IMG/VR virus record: IMGVR_UViG_3300042935_001365
Location: 1 to 56,896 of that record
Strand: one strand, 5' to 3'
DNA length: 56,896 nucleotides
Source of the DNA: a virus
Shown piece after piece: positions 33,836 to 42,080 of the stretch. A model generated the notes under the pieces. It worked only from the letters and a program-made list of their open reading frames with translations, made no database searches and was not told the origin of the DNA. The translations under genes and the position numbers were made by a program. The stretch's first letter is position 1, and each line of letters opens with the position of its first letter.

Positions 33836-34452
33836 ATCTTTATCTCTATATCATTGTAATCTATTTCTTCATCACCAAATGATTCATTAGTAAACTCCCA
33901 GTCAATCTCCCAGTCAATATTAGTTTCATCGGAATCAATTCTTCCCATTCTATCTTCAATTTCAACATTACCATCACCAATTTTACCAATAAATTCTTTT
34001 ATATTTCTAGCATAACCATAAGCGTCACCTGTAGATCTACCACCTACGGTACCTGTGTGGTAAACAGTTGCAGGGTAGTTAAATTTACCATAAAATTCTA
34101 AAGGTTTGCCAATCAAAGATTTCCAATCTCCCGTTTCAGAAGCCATAACAATATCGTCCCAATATACACTACTATAGTTATGTGTTAATACTACACATTC
34201 TCCCTCAGTAAAATCAGTTAATGTCATAATCTCCCTCACAATTTTTTTAAAAGGACCATTAGAGATATTAGTACTTAAATAACTCAAATTAGGTATAAGT
34301 GATTCGTCATTTTTTAATGTTACATATATTTTTGCGATAAAAGGATCAATAACATTTTTTATGTTAGGGAAATCTACCATACCATCAAGAAAAGATTTAT
34401 TATCCTCAGTTATTAATCTCCTATATTGACTTTCTGTAATAACTATTTTCAT
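33832..34452 (-). CDS. leader-bearing protein with shared helical domain, 206 aa
   Basis: Start at ATG 34452 (MKIVITESQYRRLITE). Body similar to the 193-aa protein at 32872: helical part (AKIYVTLKNDESLIPNL...VLTHNYSSVYW) then KPLEFYGKFNYPATVY. Last two bases shared with the upstream gene's stop. Confidence 0.63.
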   Translation of the reverse strand: MKIVITESQYRRLITEDNKSFLDGMVDFPNIKNVIDPFIAKIYVTLKNDESLIPNLSYLSTNISNGPFKKIVREIMTLTDFTEGECVVLTHNYSSVYWDDIVMASETGDWKSLIGKPLEFYGKFNYPATVYHTGTVGGRSTGDAYGYARNIKEFIGKIGDGNVEIEDRMGRIDSDETNIDWEIDWEFTNESFGDEEIDYNDIEIKI

Positions 34453-34739
34453 CAATTAGTTTTTTCCTCCTCTTTATTTTTATGTCTTAATGAACCAATT
34501 GTTTCGATTACATTTAAAAATTTACCACCAAAAGTATATCCCGCAAATAAAACCATTGCATATTCTAAGGCATCTATAATGATTTGGAACTTATTTAAAT
34601 CCAATGTATTTTCTTTACTAACACCCTTAAACATTAACACACCTAGTGTAATATAATATGCGATGATTGCCCACAACAGATATACTCTACTTTGAGAGTA
34701 CATACCTTTTTCTGTAAGCATGTCTTTAAATATTTTCAT
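34452..34739 (-). CDS. leader-bearing two-helix membrane protein, 95 aa
   Basis: Start at MKIFKDMLTE (34739) rather than 8 codons upstream, because this gives a 10-residue leader closely like the T4 IPIII leader. Two membrane segments follow (VYLLWAIIAYYITLGVLMF and ALEYAMVLFAGYTFGG) and a charged tail. Could be a virion-carried membrane protein for DNA entry (inference). Confidence 0.6.
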   Translation of the reverse strand: MKIFKDMLTEKGMYSQSRVYLLWAIIAYYITLGVLMFKGVSKENTLDLNKFQIIIDALEYAMVLFAGYTFGGKFLNVIETIGSLRHKNKEEEKTN

Positions 34740-34810
34740 AATTAATTTAATTTTATTACTCATAAAATAAAACGTTTAAATTGTTATTATAATAAATATC
34801 TTTAAAAACA

Positions 34811-34835
34811 AAAAACCCAACTAATGTTGGGTTTT
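34811..34835 (-). terminator. intrinsic terminator
   Basis: Minus strand AACCCAAC-ATTA-GTTGGGTT then TTTTTGTTTTT, 3' of the thioredoxin gene. Confidence 0.9.
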
Positions 34836-34839
34836 GATA

Positions 34840-35130
34840 TTATAAAATTTCTTTTATTTTACTATTTAAGACAGATTCACTGAGAACACCACTATTCCTC
34901 CAAATCTGTTTACCCTCTTTAACTAAGACTATGGTAGGTATAGTCCTTATCTGAAATTGAGCGGCGACACTCCTATCCTCATCTATGTTAATTTTTACTA
35001 CTTCAATATCACTATTATTTTTTTTAAAACTTTCTATAATAGGATTCATCATCCTACAAGGTCCGCACCATTCTGCCCAAAAATCAATCAAAACAGGTTT
35101 TTCTGACTGTAATATAGTTTCTAATTCCAT
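34840..35130 (-). CDS. thioredoxin
   Basis: 96 aa: IDFWAEWCGPCRMMNP active site with WCGPC, VVKINIDED, IRTIPTIVLVKEGK with the cis-Pro. A standard cytosolic thioredoxin, a reductant for ribonucleotide reductase or (as in T7) a polymerase partner. Monocistronic with terminator. Distinct from the CSIC protein at 1177. Confidence 0.92.
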   Translation of the reverse strand: MELETILQSEKPVLIDFWAEWCGPCRMMNPIIESFKKNNSDIEVVKINIDEDRSVAAQFQIRTIPTIVLVKEGKQIWRNSGVLSESVLNSKIKEIL

Positions 35131-35170
35131 CTATAAATTTTATTTAATTATTATTATATTATAAATATAA

Positions 35171-35190
35171 AAGGGGATTAAAAATCCCCC
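35171..35190 (-). terminator. intrinsic terminator
   Basis: Stem GGGGATT / AATCCCC with TTTT on the minus strand just beyond the FKBP stop. Confidence 0.75.
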
Positions 35191-35203
35191 TCTGAAATAA
35201 TAT

Positions 35204-35626
35204 TTATTTTACTTCTAATACCTCTACGTCAAAAATTAATTTTTTACCTGCCATAGGATGGTTGGCATCAATTTTAACACCTTCCTCATTAATTTCGGTA
35301 ACAACTACGTTTATTGTACCCTTATCTCCAGTAGATTGTAAGAAATCACCTACATTAACTCCTTCAGGTGCTCTGTCATTAGGGATAATTGTTACTAACC
35401 CATCAAGATACTCACCATAACCTTCTTCAGGATCAATCTCGATAGTTTTTTTATCTCCCTTATTTAAACCAACTAAACCTTTTTCAAATCCATTGATTAA
35501 TGTACCCTGTCCTAAAACTATATTTAAAGGTTCTCTACCTTCCGCTAAAGAAGTGTCGAATACTGTACCGTCCTCAAATCTTCCTGTGTAGTGGACTACT
35601 ACACCCTTACCATTTTCTACTGTCAT
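35204..35626 (-). CDS. FKBP-type peptidyl-prolyl isomerase, SlyD-like
   Basis: 140 aa. VVVHYTGRFEDGTVFDTSLA, then GTLINGFEKGLVGLNKGDKK, an inserted-in-flap domain (EEGYGEYLDGL ... VGDFLQST), and NHPMAGKKLIFDVEVLEV, the layout of SlyD/FkpA-like FKBPs. It catalyses proline isomerisation and has chaperone activity. Lacks a His-rich metal tail. Probably helps fold phage proteins. Confidence 0.88.
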   Translation of the reverse strand: MTVENGKGVVVHYTGRFEDGTVFDTSLAEGREPLNIVLGQGTLINGFEKGLVGLNKGDKKTIEIDPEEGYGEYLDGLVTIIPNDRAPEGVNVGDFLQSTGDKGTINVVVTEINEEGVKIDANHPMAGKKLIFDVEVLEVK

Positions 35627-35677
35627 CATTTTATTTTTTTTAAATTATAATGATAAAAAAATAAATAGTAAAGTATT

Positions 35678-36100
35678 TTATAATTTTATTTCGAACCTAT
35701 CTTTCATTATTTGAATTTTGTCTTCAGGAACACCATGTTCATTTATACCTTCGTGTCTATTCTCTACAATAATTGAGAACACTTTATAATCATACTGTTT
35801 TGCCAACTCATAATAACGTTCCATTTCCCATTCTTGTGTGAATGTATTAGAAACTGCAATCTCTCTGTAGAAGTTATCGTTAATCAGTGAATCCTTCATA
35901 TATGTTTCAACTGTATCCTGACAGAATTTATGTGCGTCTTTGATTTTACTAAAATCAAAATTATATTCTCCAGTCTCTTTATCGACAAAATATTTGTCCG
36001 CCTCACAAACTAAAAAATCGTGTTCCACTAATCTTTTGGCGAATGTAGATTTACCTGAACCAGGTACTCCTCTTACAATATATAAAATTTTATCATCCAT
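35678..36100 (-). CDS. polynucleotide-kinase-like P-loop kinase
   Basis: 140 aa. Walker A GVPGSGKSTFAKRL at 11-24, EADKYF (D like T4 PNK), IAVSNTFTQEWEM and IVENRHEGINEHGVPEDKI match the kinase domain of T4-type PNK and AAA_33 kinases. No phosphatase domain. PNK adds 5' phosphate to RNA/DNA ends and works with an RNA ligase in RNA repair; an Rnl1-like ligase lies 2 kb away. Confidence 0.8.
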   Translation of the reverse strand: MDDKILYIVRGVPGSGKSTFAKRLVEHDFLVCEADKYFVDKETGEYNFDFSKIKDAHKFCQDTVETYMKDSLINDNFYREIAVSNTFTQEWEMERYYELAKQYDYKVFSIIVENRHEGINEHGVPEDKIQIMKDRFEIKL

Positions 36101-36125
36101 TTTATTCTGATTTAGGTAGTTTTTA

Positions 36126-36209
36126 TTAGGATACGGCTATTGCTATAATAGCGATAAAAGTAAACCATATGACAACTACGATTATTGTTACTAAATTTGG
36201 GTTTTTCAT
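36126..36209 (-). CDS. single-pass membrane peptide, 27 aa
   Basis: ATG at 36209, overlapping the next gene by 4 bases. MKNPNLVTIIVVVIWFTFIA then IIAIAVS: nearly all membrane helix. Kept because of the coupled overlap. Confidence 0.45.
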   Translation of the reverse strand: MKNPNLVTIIVVVIWFTFIAIIAIAVS

Positions 36210-36388
36210 CTTTTATATATCAAATAAGTTACTACCAAAATAACGATTAAAAGTAATACTGGTATCCACAATGGTGCAGTTACCCACCACCAACTCCAAT
36301 CAATGTGATTAGTTAGTTTTAAAACCATAAAAATAAGGAAGAGAATCATACCTAATCCTATTCCACTTGATGAACTTTTTTCACTCAT
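36206..36388 (-). CDS. two-helix membrane protein, IDWSWWWV family
   Basis: 60 aa with KLTNHIDWSWWWVTAPLWIP, a motif I know from small phage proteins labelled transmembrane Fragile-X-F-like. Function unknown. Confidence 0.68.
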   Translation of the reverse strand: MSEKSSSSGIGLGMILFLIFMVLKLTNHIDWSWWWVTAPLWIPVLLLIVILVVTYLIYKR

Positions 36389-36402
36389 AATTTATTATTT
36401 AT

Positions 36403-37059
36403 TTATATTCTTTTTTCGTGATGATCTTTTGGTAAACATAATTTTTTAATTGGTTGATTTTTAACAATGGTTAAAATTTCATCCAAAGATAAGGGACATA
36501 GATTATTACCATCTACACCCACATCCAATGATTTACCGTCACCCAATCTTAAATTAGTTGGTAGGTGTACGTGACCATGTAAATGTATTGTACCATCATT
36601 CATACTATCCCAAGATGCAATTGGATAGTGCATACAGACAAAAGAGTATTTGTCCATCAACCCCTTACCCAAAATAGATGGTCTACGAACATCTAAAAAC
36701 AAATAGTCGTGTGTTGAGGAAAAAATATCTTGTATATCTTCTTTGTTTTTGCGAATGTGGTGATCGTGATTCCCATAAGTTAAATGAACATTCTTACAGA
36801 TTATTCTATTACGAAATTCCTCTATTTTCTCAAATCCACCAAAACTCCAATCACCCAAATGAATCAATACATCATCTTCACCAACAACCTCATTAATATT
36901 ATTCACTAATGTGTCATTCATATGATTGAGTGAATTAAACTTACGTGTTAGCTTTTCTGCACCAACCCAACCAGTTGTTGCAGAACAAATATTTGCGTGA
37001 TTATAATGTGTATCACTCGTAAAAAATAACCGTTGCCCTTTTTCTAATACTAATTTCAT
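36403..37059 (-). CDS. calcineurin-like phosphoesterase, phage type
   Basis: 218 aa. FFTSDTHYNHANI (Asp, His), LIHLGDWSFGG (Asp), LTYGNHDHHI (Asn, His), CMHYPIASWD (His) and HLHGHVHLP: a complete two-metal centre. This subgroup is common in phages as a nucleic-acid or nucleotide phosphodiesterase. Its promoter lies so close that the mRNA is probably leaderless (see promoter entry). Confidence 0.85.
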   Translation of the reverse strand: MKLVLEKGQRLFFTSDTHYNHANICSATTGWVGAEKLTRKFNSLNHMNDTLVNNINEVVGEDDVLIHLGDWSFGGFEKIEEFRNRIICKNVHLTYGNHDHHIRKNKEDIQDIFSSTHDYLFLDVRRPSILGKGLMDKYSFVCMHYPIASWDSMNDGTIHLHGHVHLPTNLRLGDGKSLDVGVDGNNLCPLSLDEILTIVKNQPIKKLCLPKDHHEKRI

Positions 37060-37063
37060 TTCA

Positions 37064-37095
37064 CAAATATATTTATAATTTTTTAATATTCCAAA
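37064..37095 (-). promoter_or_regulatory. Bacteroidota-type promoter giving a leaderless mRNA
   Basis: Minus strand TTTG (37095-37092), N20, TATATTTG (37071-37064). Only 4 bases separate the -7 box from the ATG at 37059, so with a start site 5-7 bases below the box the message begins at or next to the ATG. Confidence 0.7.
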
Positions 37096-37685
37096 CTATT
37101 TGGTAAAAATAATAGGGTTGGGTTTTTCTTTTGGATGTCTAAGTTAGGGTATTCCTCTTTAAATGTTTTAACATCAAACTTATCAGTAATTAGATGATAC
37201 CCATTTTTGGTCGGAATAACGTATTTAGTTTTAGGACCTTCAGGTTTACATCTATTAATAGTTACCTGAACATTTCTTAATTCTTGAATATCCTTAGTGT
37301 CAATATCGACTATCCACCTTTTTTCTTGAGTTTTAATTTGACCAACAACAGAATCGAACAAACCTTTCTGTTTATCTACACCATCTCTAATACGTTCCGC
37401 TAGTATTGCCAACATATTAAGGGAAACATCTTTATGATTTTGTTTCTGAACATGAATATAAGCCCTCGCCTTAAACATTTCACAAAGTTGTTTAATCTCT
37501 TCATACCTCTTTTCAAGATGATCAATAGATTCTATACAGTAAGTTTTAATTGTTCTTACTGACTGATGATTATCTCTTTCCCCTTCAGGTTGATCCTTTT
37601 TACGTTTAAAAACATATAACATATAAAAATCACCTTTATCAGTGAAATGTAATAGTGTTTTTATTAATTCTATGTTATCTATCAT
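37083..37685 (-). CDS. conserved phage protein, possibly primase-like, 200 aa
   Basis: Start at MIDNIELIKTLLHF (37685), just after the upstream stop. C-terminal part has KRWIVDIDTKD and KYVIPTKNGYHLITDKFD, an arrangement of acidic residues and strands reminiscent of the archaeo-eukaryotic primase fold. Found in other phages as a hypothetical. Evidence for polymerase activity is weak. Confidence 0.5.
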   Translation of the reverse strand: MIDNIELIKTLLHFTDKGDFYMLYVFKRKKDQPEGERDNHQSVRTIKTYCIESIDHLEKRYEEIKQLCEMFKARAYIHVQKQNHKDVSLNMLAILAERIRDGVDKQKGLFDSVVGQIKTQEKRWIVDIDTKDIQELRNVQVTINRCKPEGPKTKYVIPTKNGYHLITDKFDVKTFKEEYPNLDIQKKNPTLLFLPNSLEY

Positions 37686-37696
37686 TATTTGTAAAT

Positions 37697-38023
37697 TTAT
37701 GTATTTTTTATTACTAAATTTAACCAATCTCCAATATCTTCCATTAATTCAACCTCCCCTTGTTCAATTATTTTATCCAAAATTCCTAACCCATAAGATG
37801 TTGCAACCCCATATCCTTTTTTATTACACTTATAACAACTACCACTAAATCCAATAAAATAATAGTAATCATCATCTTGTTCAACCTTTTCTATTCCAGA
37901 GTTCAACTTCCATCTATCACTAGTTAAATATCCACCAGCCCAAGTTCCAAAAACTTTATAGTAATTGTTTGGTAGTTTTAATACTACCCATCTTTCTGGA
38001 TTTTCACTTATATTTCTTTTCAT
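37697..38023 (-). CDS. conserved phage hypothetical protein, 108 aa
   Basis: Contains RWVVLKLPNNYYKVFGTWAG and FIGFSGSCYKCNKKGYG (CxxC). Pattern recalled from other phage genomes. Role unknown. Overlaps the ligase gene by 4 bases, so may belong with it. Confidence 0.62.
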   Translation of the reverse strand: MKRNISENPERWVVLKLPNNYYKVFGTWAGGYLTSDRWKLNSGIEKVEQDDDYYYFIGFSGSCYKCNKKGYGVATSYGLGILDKIIEQGEVELMEDIGDWLNLVIKNT

Positions 38024-39075
38024 AGTTTCCTAAATTTTGGTTTTAAAGCACTCCATATAATTTTATCATAATCTTTACCATCCCACATCGCAAACATAAT
38101 TGCCTTTGCAATTGGATGGTGGTTCTTAATATGTTCCGCAAATTCTTTCTTAGTTGGTTCTACTTCTATATCACCGTATTTACCAAATCTAAAATAATCA
38201 TAAGTTTTACCTAGTTGGTTATAGTATTGGTACCAATGATACCCCAAACTACTGGCGTAAGTTTTAATCTTACCATAAAATTCATCAGGAACATCTTTAA
38301 GAAAATCTTCTATTTTACCACCACTAGATAAAATTTCCCATACAGTTGTAGTTGATATATTTGTCATTATTTTATGTAATCTGAGATATTCTTCACCCTT
38401 TATCTTCATTCTGTCACCATTAGAAAATTTAACTACATAACCCTCTTCATCATCTTTTATTATATTTTTTAAGGTAGTGAAATCAGATATACCATCATAT
38501 TTTTTAACTACTCTAAAACCTATATTACGAATTAAATTTTTTAATCTTAGATCTACACCTTCACTATATAAGTCAACCTCATTTTCGGTTTTAGTATTTA
38601 TCATACCTAATAAGACTACATCCTCAAAATCATACTGCACTACTATTCTATTATCATCGTATATGATTTCAAATAAATAAGTATAATCTTTATGTAACTT
38701 ATCGTAATCATATTTTTGTAATAAATCAAAACCCTTTATAGATTGTTCGGAAGTGAATGAACCTCTAGTTGCCAATACCCATTGATCACCATAATGAAAT
38801 AGAATTCCTAATGAACCATCCATTTTATCATAAACGTCAAATTCAGATGTGGTAGTATGTTTACCTTCTTCCATATTAAAGAATTTTTTAAATGGTCTAC
38901 CAACAATATCCCCATTAGAATTTGTTACCAAACCCCTACACATCAGAGTTATCTTATCCCATAAAGATTCATATTGTACTTTTTCACTATAGTTCCAAAT
39001 AGTTATATCCAAAGTAGGGTGAACTTGTTTATGTAATAAACCCTTTTCAAAATATTCATTTAAAATTTCATTCAT
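38020..39075 (-). CDS. RNA ligase, T4 Rnl1-like
   Basis: 351 aa. Nucleotidyltransferase motif I VYDKMDGSLG with Lys84, then RG of ATRGSFTS, motif III-like YTYLFEIIYDDNRIVV, motif IV EGYVVKF and motif V MKIKGEEY. This order is that of T4 RnlA, which seals tRNA broken in the anticodon loop. With PNK and CCA-type genes nearby, a tRNA repair or processing role is likely. -7 box 4 bases above the ATG at 39080-39087. Confidence 0.87.
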   Translation of the reverse strand: MNEILNEYFEKGLLHKQVHPTLDITIWNYSEKVQYESLWDKITLMCRGLVTNSNGDIVGRPFKKFFNMEEGKHTTTSEFDVYDKMDGSLGILFHYGDQWVLATRGSFTSEQSIKGFDLLQKYDYDKLHKDYTYLFEIIYDDNRIVVQYDFEDVVLLGMINTKTENEVDLYSEGVDLRLKNLIRNIGFRVVKKYDGISDFTTLKNIIKDDEEGYVVKFSNGDRMKIKGEEYLRLHKIMTNISTTTVWEILSSGGKIEDFLKDVPDEFYGKIKTYASSLGYHWYQYYNQLGKTYDYFRFGKYGDIEVEPTKKEFAEHIKNHHPIAKAIMFAMWDGKDYDKIIWSALKPKFRKL

Positions 39076-39079
39076 AATA

Positions 39080-39087
39080 CAAATATA
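39080..39087 (-). promoter_or_regulatory. -7 promoter element next to the start codon
   Basis: TATATTTG 4 bases upstream of the RNA ligase ATG; no TTTG at -33. If used, the mRNA would be leaderless. Confidence 0.4.
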
Positions 39088-39102
39088 ATATTTTTTATCT
39101 TC

Positions 39103-39354
39103 CTAATCTCTATCATTTAGTTCTGTGATTACTTTTATTCTTTGTGTAGGAACTTTTATCCATGATTTATCACATGATTTGATAGTACTAATACCACTAT
39201 CACTACTACTTACTTCAGTGCAATCCATTTCCGTTCCATCAGTGAAAACAACGTGTTGATCACATTTTTTACTATCTTCGATTATTAGATATAAAATTAT
39301 ACCATATATTAGTGAAGTTACTAAAATAATAGTTAATACTTGTAAACTTTTCAT
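39103..39354 (-). CDS. single-pass membrane protein, 83 aa
   Basis: Start at MKSLQVLTIILVTSLIYGII (39354). One membrane helix then a soluble Cys-containing part (FTDGTEMDCTEVSSSDSGIS ... KSCD). Similar DGT...C...SGI...SCD peptides are common in phages. Unknown function. Confidence 0.6.
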   Translation of the reverse strand: MKSLQVLTIILVTSLIYGIILYLIIEDSKKCDQHVVFTDGTEMDCTEVSSSDSGISTIKSCDKSWIKVPTQRIKVITELNDRD

Positions 39355-39375
39355 TTTAATATACATTTATTTGTG

Positions 39376-40977
39376 TTAAAGTGGTAAGGTAGTAAAATCT
39401 ATTTTATTATTTTTATCTCTACTAAAGATGATATGTTGTGCCCTACCATCATTATGGATGATAACATGTGTCTGTAACCAACCACTAGGACCATTATTAT
39501 ACCCAACTCTTAGTTTTGTACTCGTACCTACTGCCAATGCCCCATCTTTACGTCCTGGTGAGTGATAATGTCCAACAACAATTTTAGTATTCAATTTACG
39601 AAATTGTTGTAAAGAACCTCTACTACCATTAGATCCAACGTCACCATGTTGACCTAGTTCCCAATTCTTCACTTTGTAAGAATCATTTCTACCTAATGTA
39701 ATAAATTTAGGGTATCTCTCATTGATGATGTCAGGTATTACACCTTTAACGTCACTAGGATTTTCACCGTATTGTTTTAAAAGTCTGGAACTTAAATCCA
39801 TATACAATGGTGCGTTTTTAAATGTAGGTTGTTTTTTCCAATCCTCATTTTTTAACCATCTATCTACAAAGTCATCATGATTTGACCTAACTATAACCAC
39901 ATTTTCAAAATCACTAAATCTATCTAGTTGATCCATCATAGTGAATATTTCTTTACCTAAATCATTAGTTCCATTCATTTCTTTACCATATTGTACAAAT
40001 GGATCTTTCATCTGGTGGTGACTTATAGAGTCTCCATCAAATACATCATGTAGAATAACATGTTTAGGGACTAAATCTACCATTAAATCAAATGTAGATT
40101 CTAATACATCTTCATCGTGATGTCCGTAGTGTAGGTCACCTAAAATTATCGCAGATACGGATGAATTTTTATTGACAACACCTTTTTCTACTCTATTATA
40201 TAAGTCTGAAAAATTACCACTCTTATCATCGGCAGTTACTTGTCTGACAAAAAATGTATCTTCATCTTTAATTTCCACAATAACAAAACCAAAAGTATGA
40301 TGGAATTCACCTTTCTTACCTGATTTAGAATCAGTGTAATTCTTTTTAGTTATCGATCCTGTCGTTAACATCATCTTAGGTTTTTGTTTAACTAAAACAG
40401 GTATTGTCTCCATATGTACCTTTGGTGAACCAAAAATACAAGAATTAATTCCACTCAAACCTTGTAATCCTGTCATAGGATCGACTGCGGTTGGTTGTAT
40501 TTTAACATCTGATAGAATAGAAACATATTTATGTATATCATGTCTATTAGCATCTAAGTACTTAACTATCTTACTATCCCAAAATTCGTTATTTTCTTGA
40601 TTACTAGTCCATACAGATGTCGGATTTTTATATCTACCCGCAATAACATGTATATCAGCACCCAAATGATTTGCGTATGCCTCCATATTGGTGAGTAATC
40701 CGTTATGGACAGGTGTATTATTTTGTGCCCAAGTAATTAAAAATATCTTTTTATCTTTATCATACTTTTTTAATTTGGCAGCCTCAAATTGTTCCGACTC
40801 TTTATCTACTTTCTCTTTGAAATTAAATTTCTCCGAACACCATTTTCTTATAGTCCTTTCCGATCTATCGAAATACTCAATTAGAATTGACATTCTCTCA
40901 TCCCACTTTAAGTTTTTGTCAGTGTAGATGGAATAAGCATGTTCTATGTCTTTTTCTGTTACATCTTTAAATTTCAT
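39376..40977 (-). CDS. T5 A1-like DNA transfer / nuclease protein
   Basis: 533 aa. N-terminal helix-turn-helix-like part, then FLITWAQNNTPVHNGLL, ADIHVIAGRYKNPTSVW, KIQPTAVDPMTGLQGLSG, GSITKKNYTDSKSGKKGEFH, then a metallophosphoesterase core ILGDLHYGHHD, DVFDGDSISHH, VRSNHDD and VVGHYHSPG. This matches the phage family of T5 protein A1, which is needed for second-step DNA transfer and host DNA breakdown. The metal site is complete. Confidence 0.75.
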   Translation of the reverse strand: MKFKDVTEKDIEHAYSIYTDKNLKWDERMSILIEYFDRSERTIRKWCSEKFNFKEKVDKESEQFEAAKLKKYDKDKKIFLITWAQNNTPVHNGLLTNMEAYANHLGADIHVIAGRYKNPTSVWTSNQENNEFWDSKIVKYLDANRHDIHKYVSILSDVKIQPTAVDPMTGLQGLSGINSCIFGSPKVHMETIPVLVKQKPKMMLTTGSITKKNYTDSKSGKKGEFHHTFGFVIVEIKDEDTFFVRQVTADDKSGNFSDLYNRVEKGVVNKNSSVSAIILGDLHYGHHDEDVLESTFDLMVDLVPKHVILHDVFDGDSISHHQMKDPFVQYGKEMNGTNDLGKEIFTMMDQLDRFSDFENVVIVRSNHDDFVDRWLKNEDWKKQPTFKNAPLYMDLSSRLLKQYGENPSDVKGVIPDIINERYPKFITLGRNDSYKVKNWELGQHGDVGSNGSRGSLQQFRKLNTKIVVGHYHSPGRKDGALAVGTSTKLRVGYNNGPSGWLQTHVIIHNDGRAQHIIFSRDKNNKIDFTTLPL

Positions 40978-41024
40978 AATGTTTTTTTTTAAATTTAATG
41001 ATAATTTTTATTAAAATCAATAGT

Positions 41025-41762
41025 TTATAATTCGTTAGTAGGTTTCAACCACATTCCTTTTGAGAATACTAAATCCAAAAATCCAGGTATGTAAGATTCT
41101 TCAACGGTATGAAGTAATCTTAAAGATAGTGGGGTATTATGTTTCATCATCTTAAAGATTTCTTCTCTCATTCTTTCAACTGAAACAGTTGTTTTTAATT
41201 TCTCTAAGATTTCAGGTTGAGCCATCGCGTCCCATATTTTTAAACTAATCGTAAATCCTTTTGTTACTGAGAATCTTAAAGCTCTCAATATTCTCAACGG
41301 ATCATCCATCATTGTTATTTCTGGGTTTAATGGAGTTCTCAAAATTCCATCTTCAAGATCCTTGAGTCCACCAAATAAATCAATTAGATTCCCATTTTCA
41401 TCTTCCGCCATCGAATTCAATGTGAAATCTCTTCTAATTAGATCATCTTCTAATGTCCCTAATTCTAAAATAGGTTGTCTAGTCCCTTCTTTGTAACCGA
41501 CCTCTTTTCTTGCGAGAACAAAGTCCGCAACTAATCCTTCGTTAACATCACCTTTAGGAAATTTAGCTCTGATAGTGAACATCTCTGGAGTAGAAAGGAA
41601 TATAGTAAACTCTTTATGTTCCATCCATTGTTTCATTATTTCGAAACCTTCATCTACTGTTCTATCTATGTTGTCGAGTACAAATGTGAAGTCAATATCT
41701 TTAGATTCAACACCTAAGATACTATCTCTTACACAACCACCAACTTTATATATCTGAGGCAT
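41025..41762 (-). CDS. tRNA nucleotidyltransferase / poly(A) polymerase family (CCA-adding-like)
   Basis: 245 aa. KVGGCVRDSILG, KDIDFTFVL (catalytic DxD), RRDFTLNSMAEDE, NGNLIDLFGGLKDLEDG and DPLRILRALRFS are the core of class II CCA-adding enzymes. It is shorter than cellular enzymes (~400 aa), lacking the C-terminal body. It lies just after the tRNA cluster, and most tRNA genes here do not encode CCA, so repair or completion of phage tRNA ends is the likely job. Confidence 0.85.
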   Translation of the reverse strand: MPQIYKVGGCVRDSILGVESKDIDFTFVLDNIDRTVDEGFEIMKQWMEHKEFTIFLSTPEMFTIRAKFPKGDVNEGLVADFVLARKEVGYKEGTRQPILELGTLEDDLIRRDFTLNSMAEDENGNLIDLFGGLKDLEDGILRTPLNPEITMMDDPLRILRALRFSVTKGFTISLKIWDAMAQPEILEKLKTTVSVERMREEIFKMMKHNTPLSLRLLHTVEESYIPGFLDLVFSKGMWLKPTNEL

Positions 41763-41764
41763 AA

Positions 41765-42001
41765 CTATTCAGGTAATAATCCAACTCTCTCAATGAGATT
41801 CCAAACTCTTTCTTTGTATTGATCAACTGTTTCATCACCAATTTCAGTTATTCCACGATCAGTCATTTCAGCTAGATAATCTAAAAGTTCTCTAGTAACT
41901 TTATCGATATCTTCGATAGATAGTTCACCTCTCTTAACTCCGTTTTTTAGGATTTGGTACTTTACCATAACCATTTTAGAAACTTTTACACCCATAGTCA
42001 T
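41765..42001 (-). CDS. hypothetical protein, 78 aa
   Basis: MTMGVKVSKMVMVKYQILKN..., helical, 2 bases upstream of the CCA-type gene and therefore coexpressed from the promoter at 42016-42047. Unknown function, possibly a partner. Confidence 0.6.
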   Translation of the reverse strand: MTMGVKVSKMVMVKYQILKNGVKRGELSIEDIDKVTRELLDYLAEMTDRGITEIGDETVDQYKERVWNLIERVGLLPE

Positions 42002-42015
42002 TTGTTTTATTTTAT

Positions 42016-42047
42016 CAAAGATATATATAATACTTCAATCTGCCAAA
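42016..42047 (-). promoter_or_regulatory. Bacteroidota-type promoter
   Basis: Minus strand TTTG (42047-42044), N20, TATCTTTG (42023-42016), driving the 78-aa and CCA-type genes. Confidence 0.75.
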
Positions 42048-42080
42048 TTTTTTGGTTATTTATATTGGTTATAAATAAGG

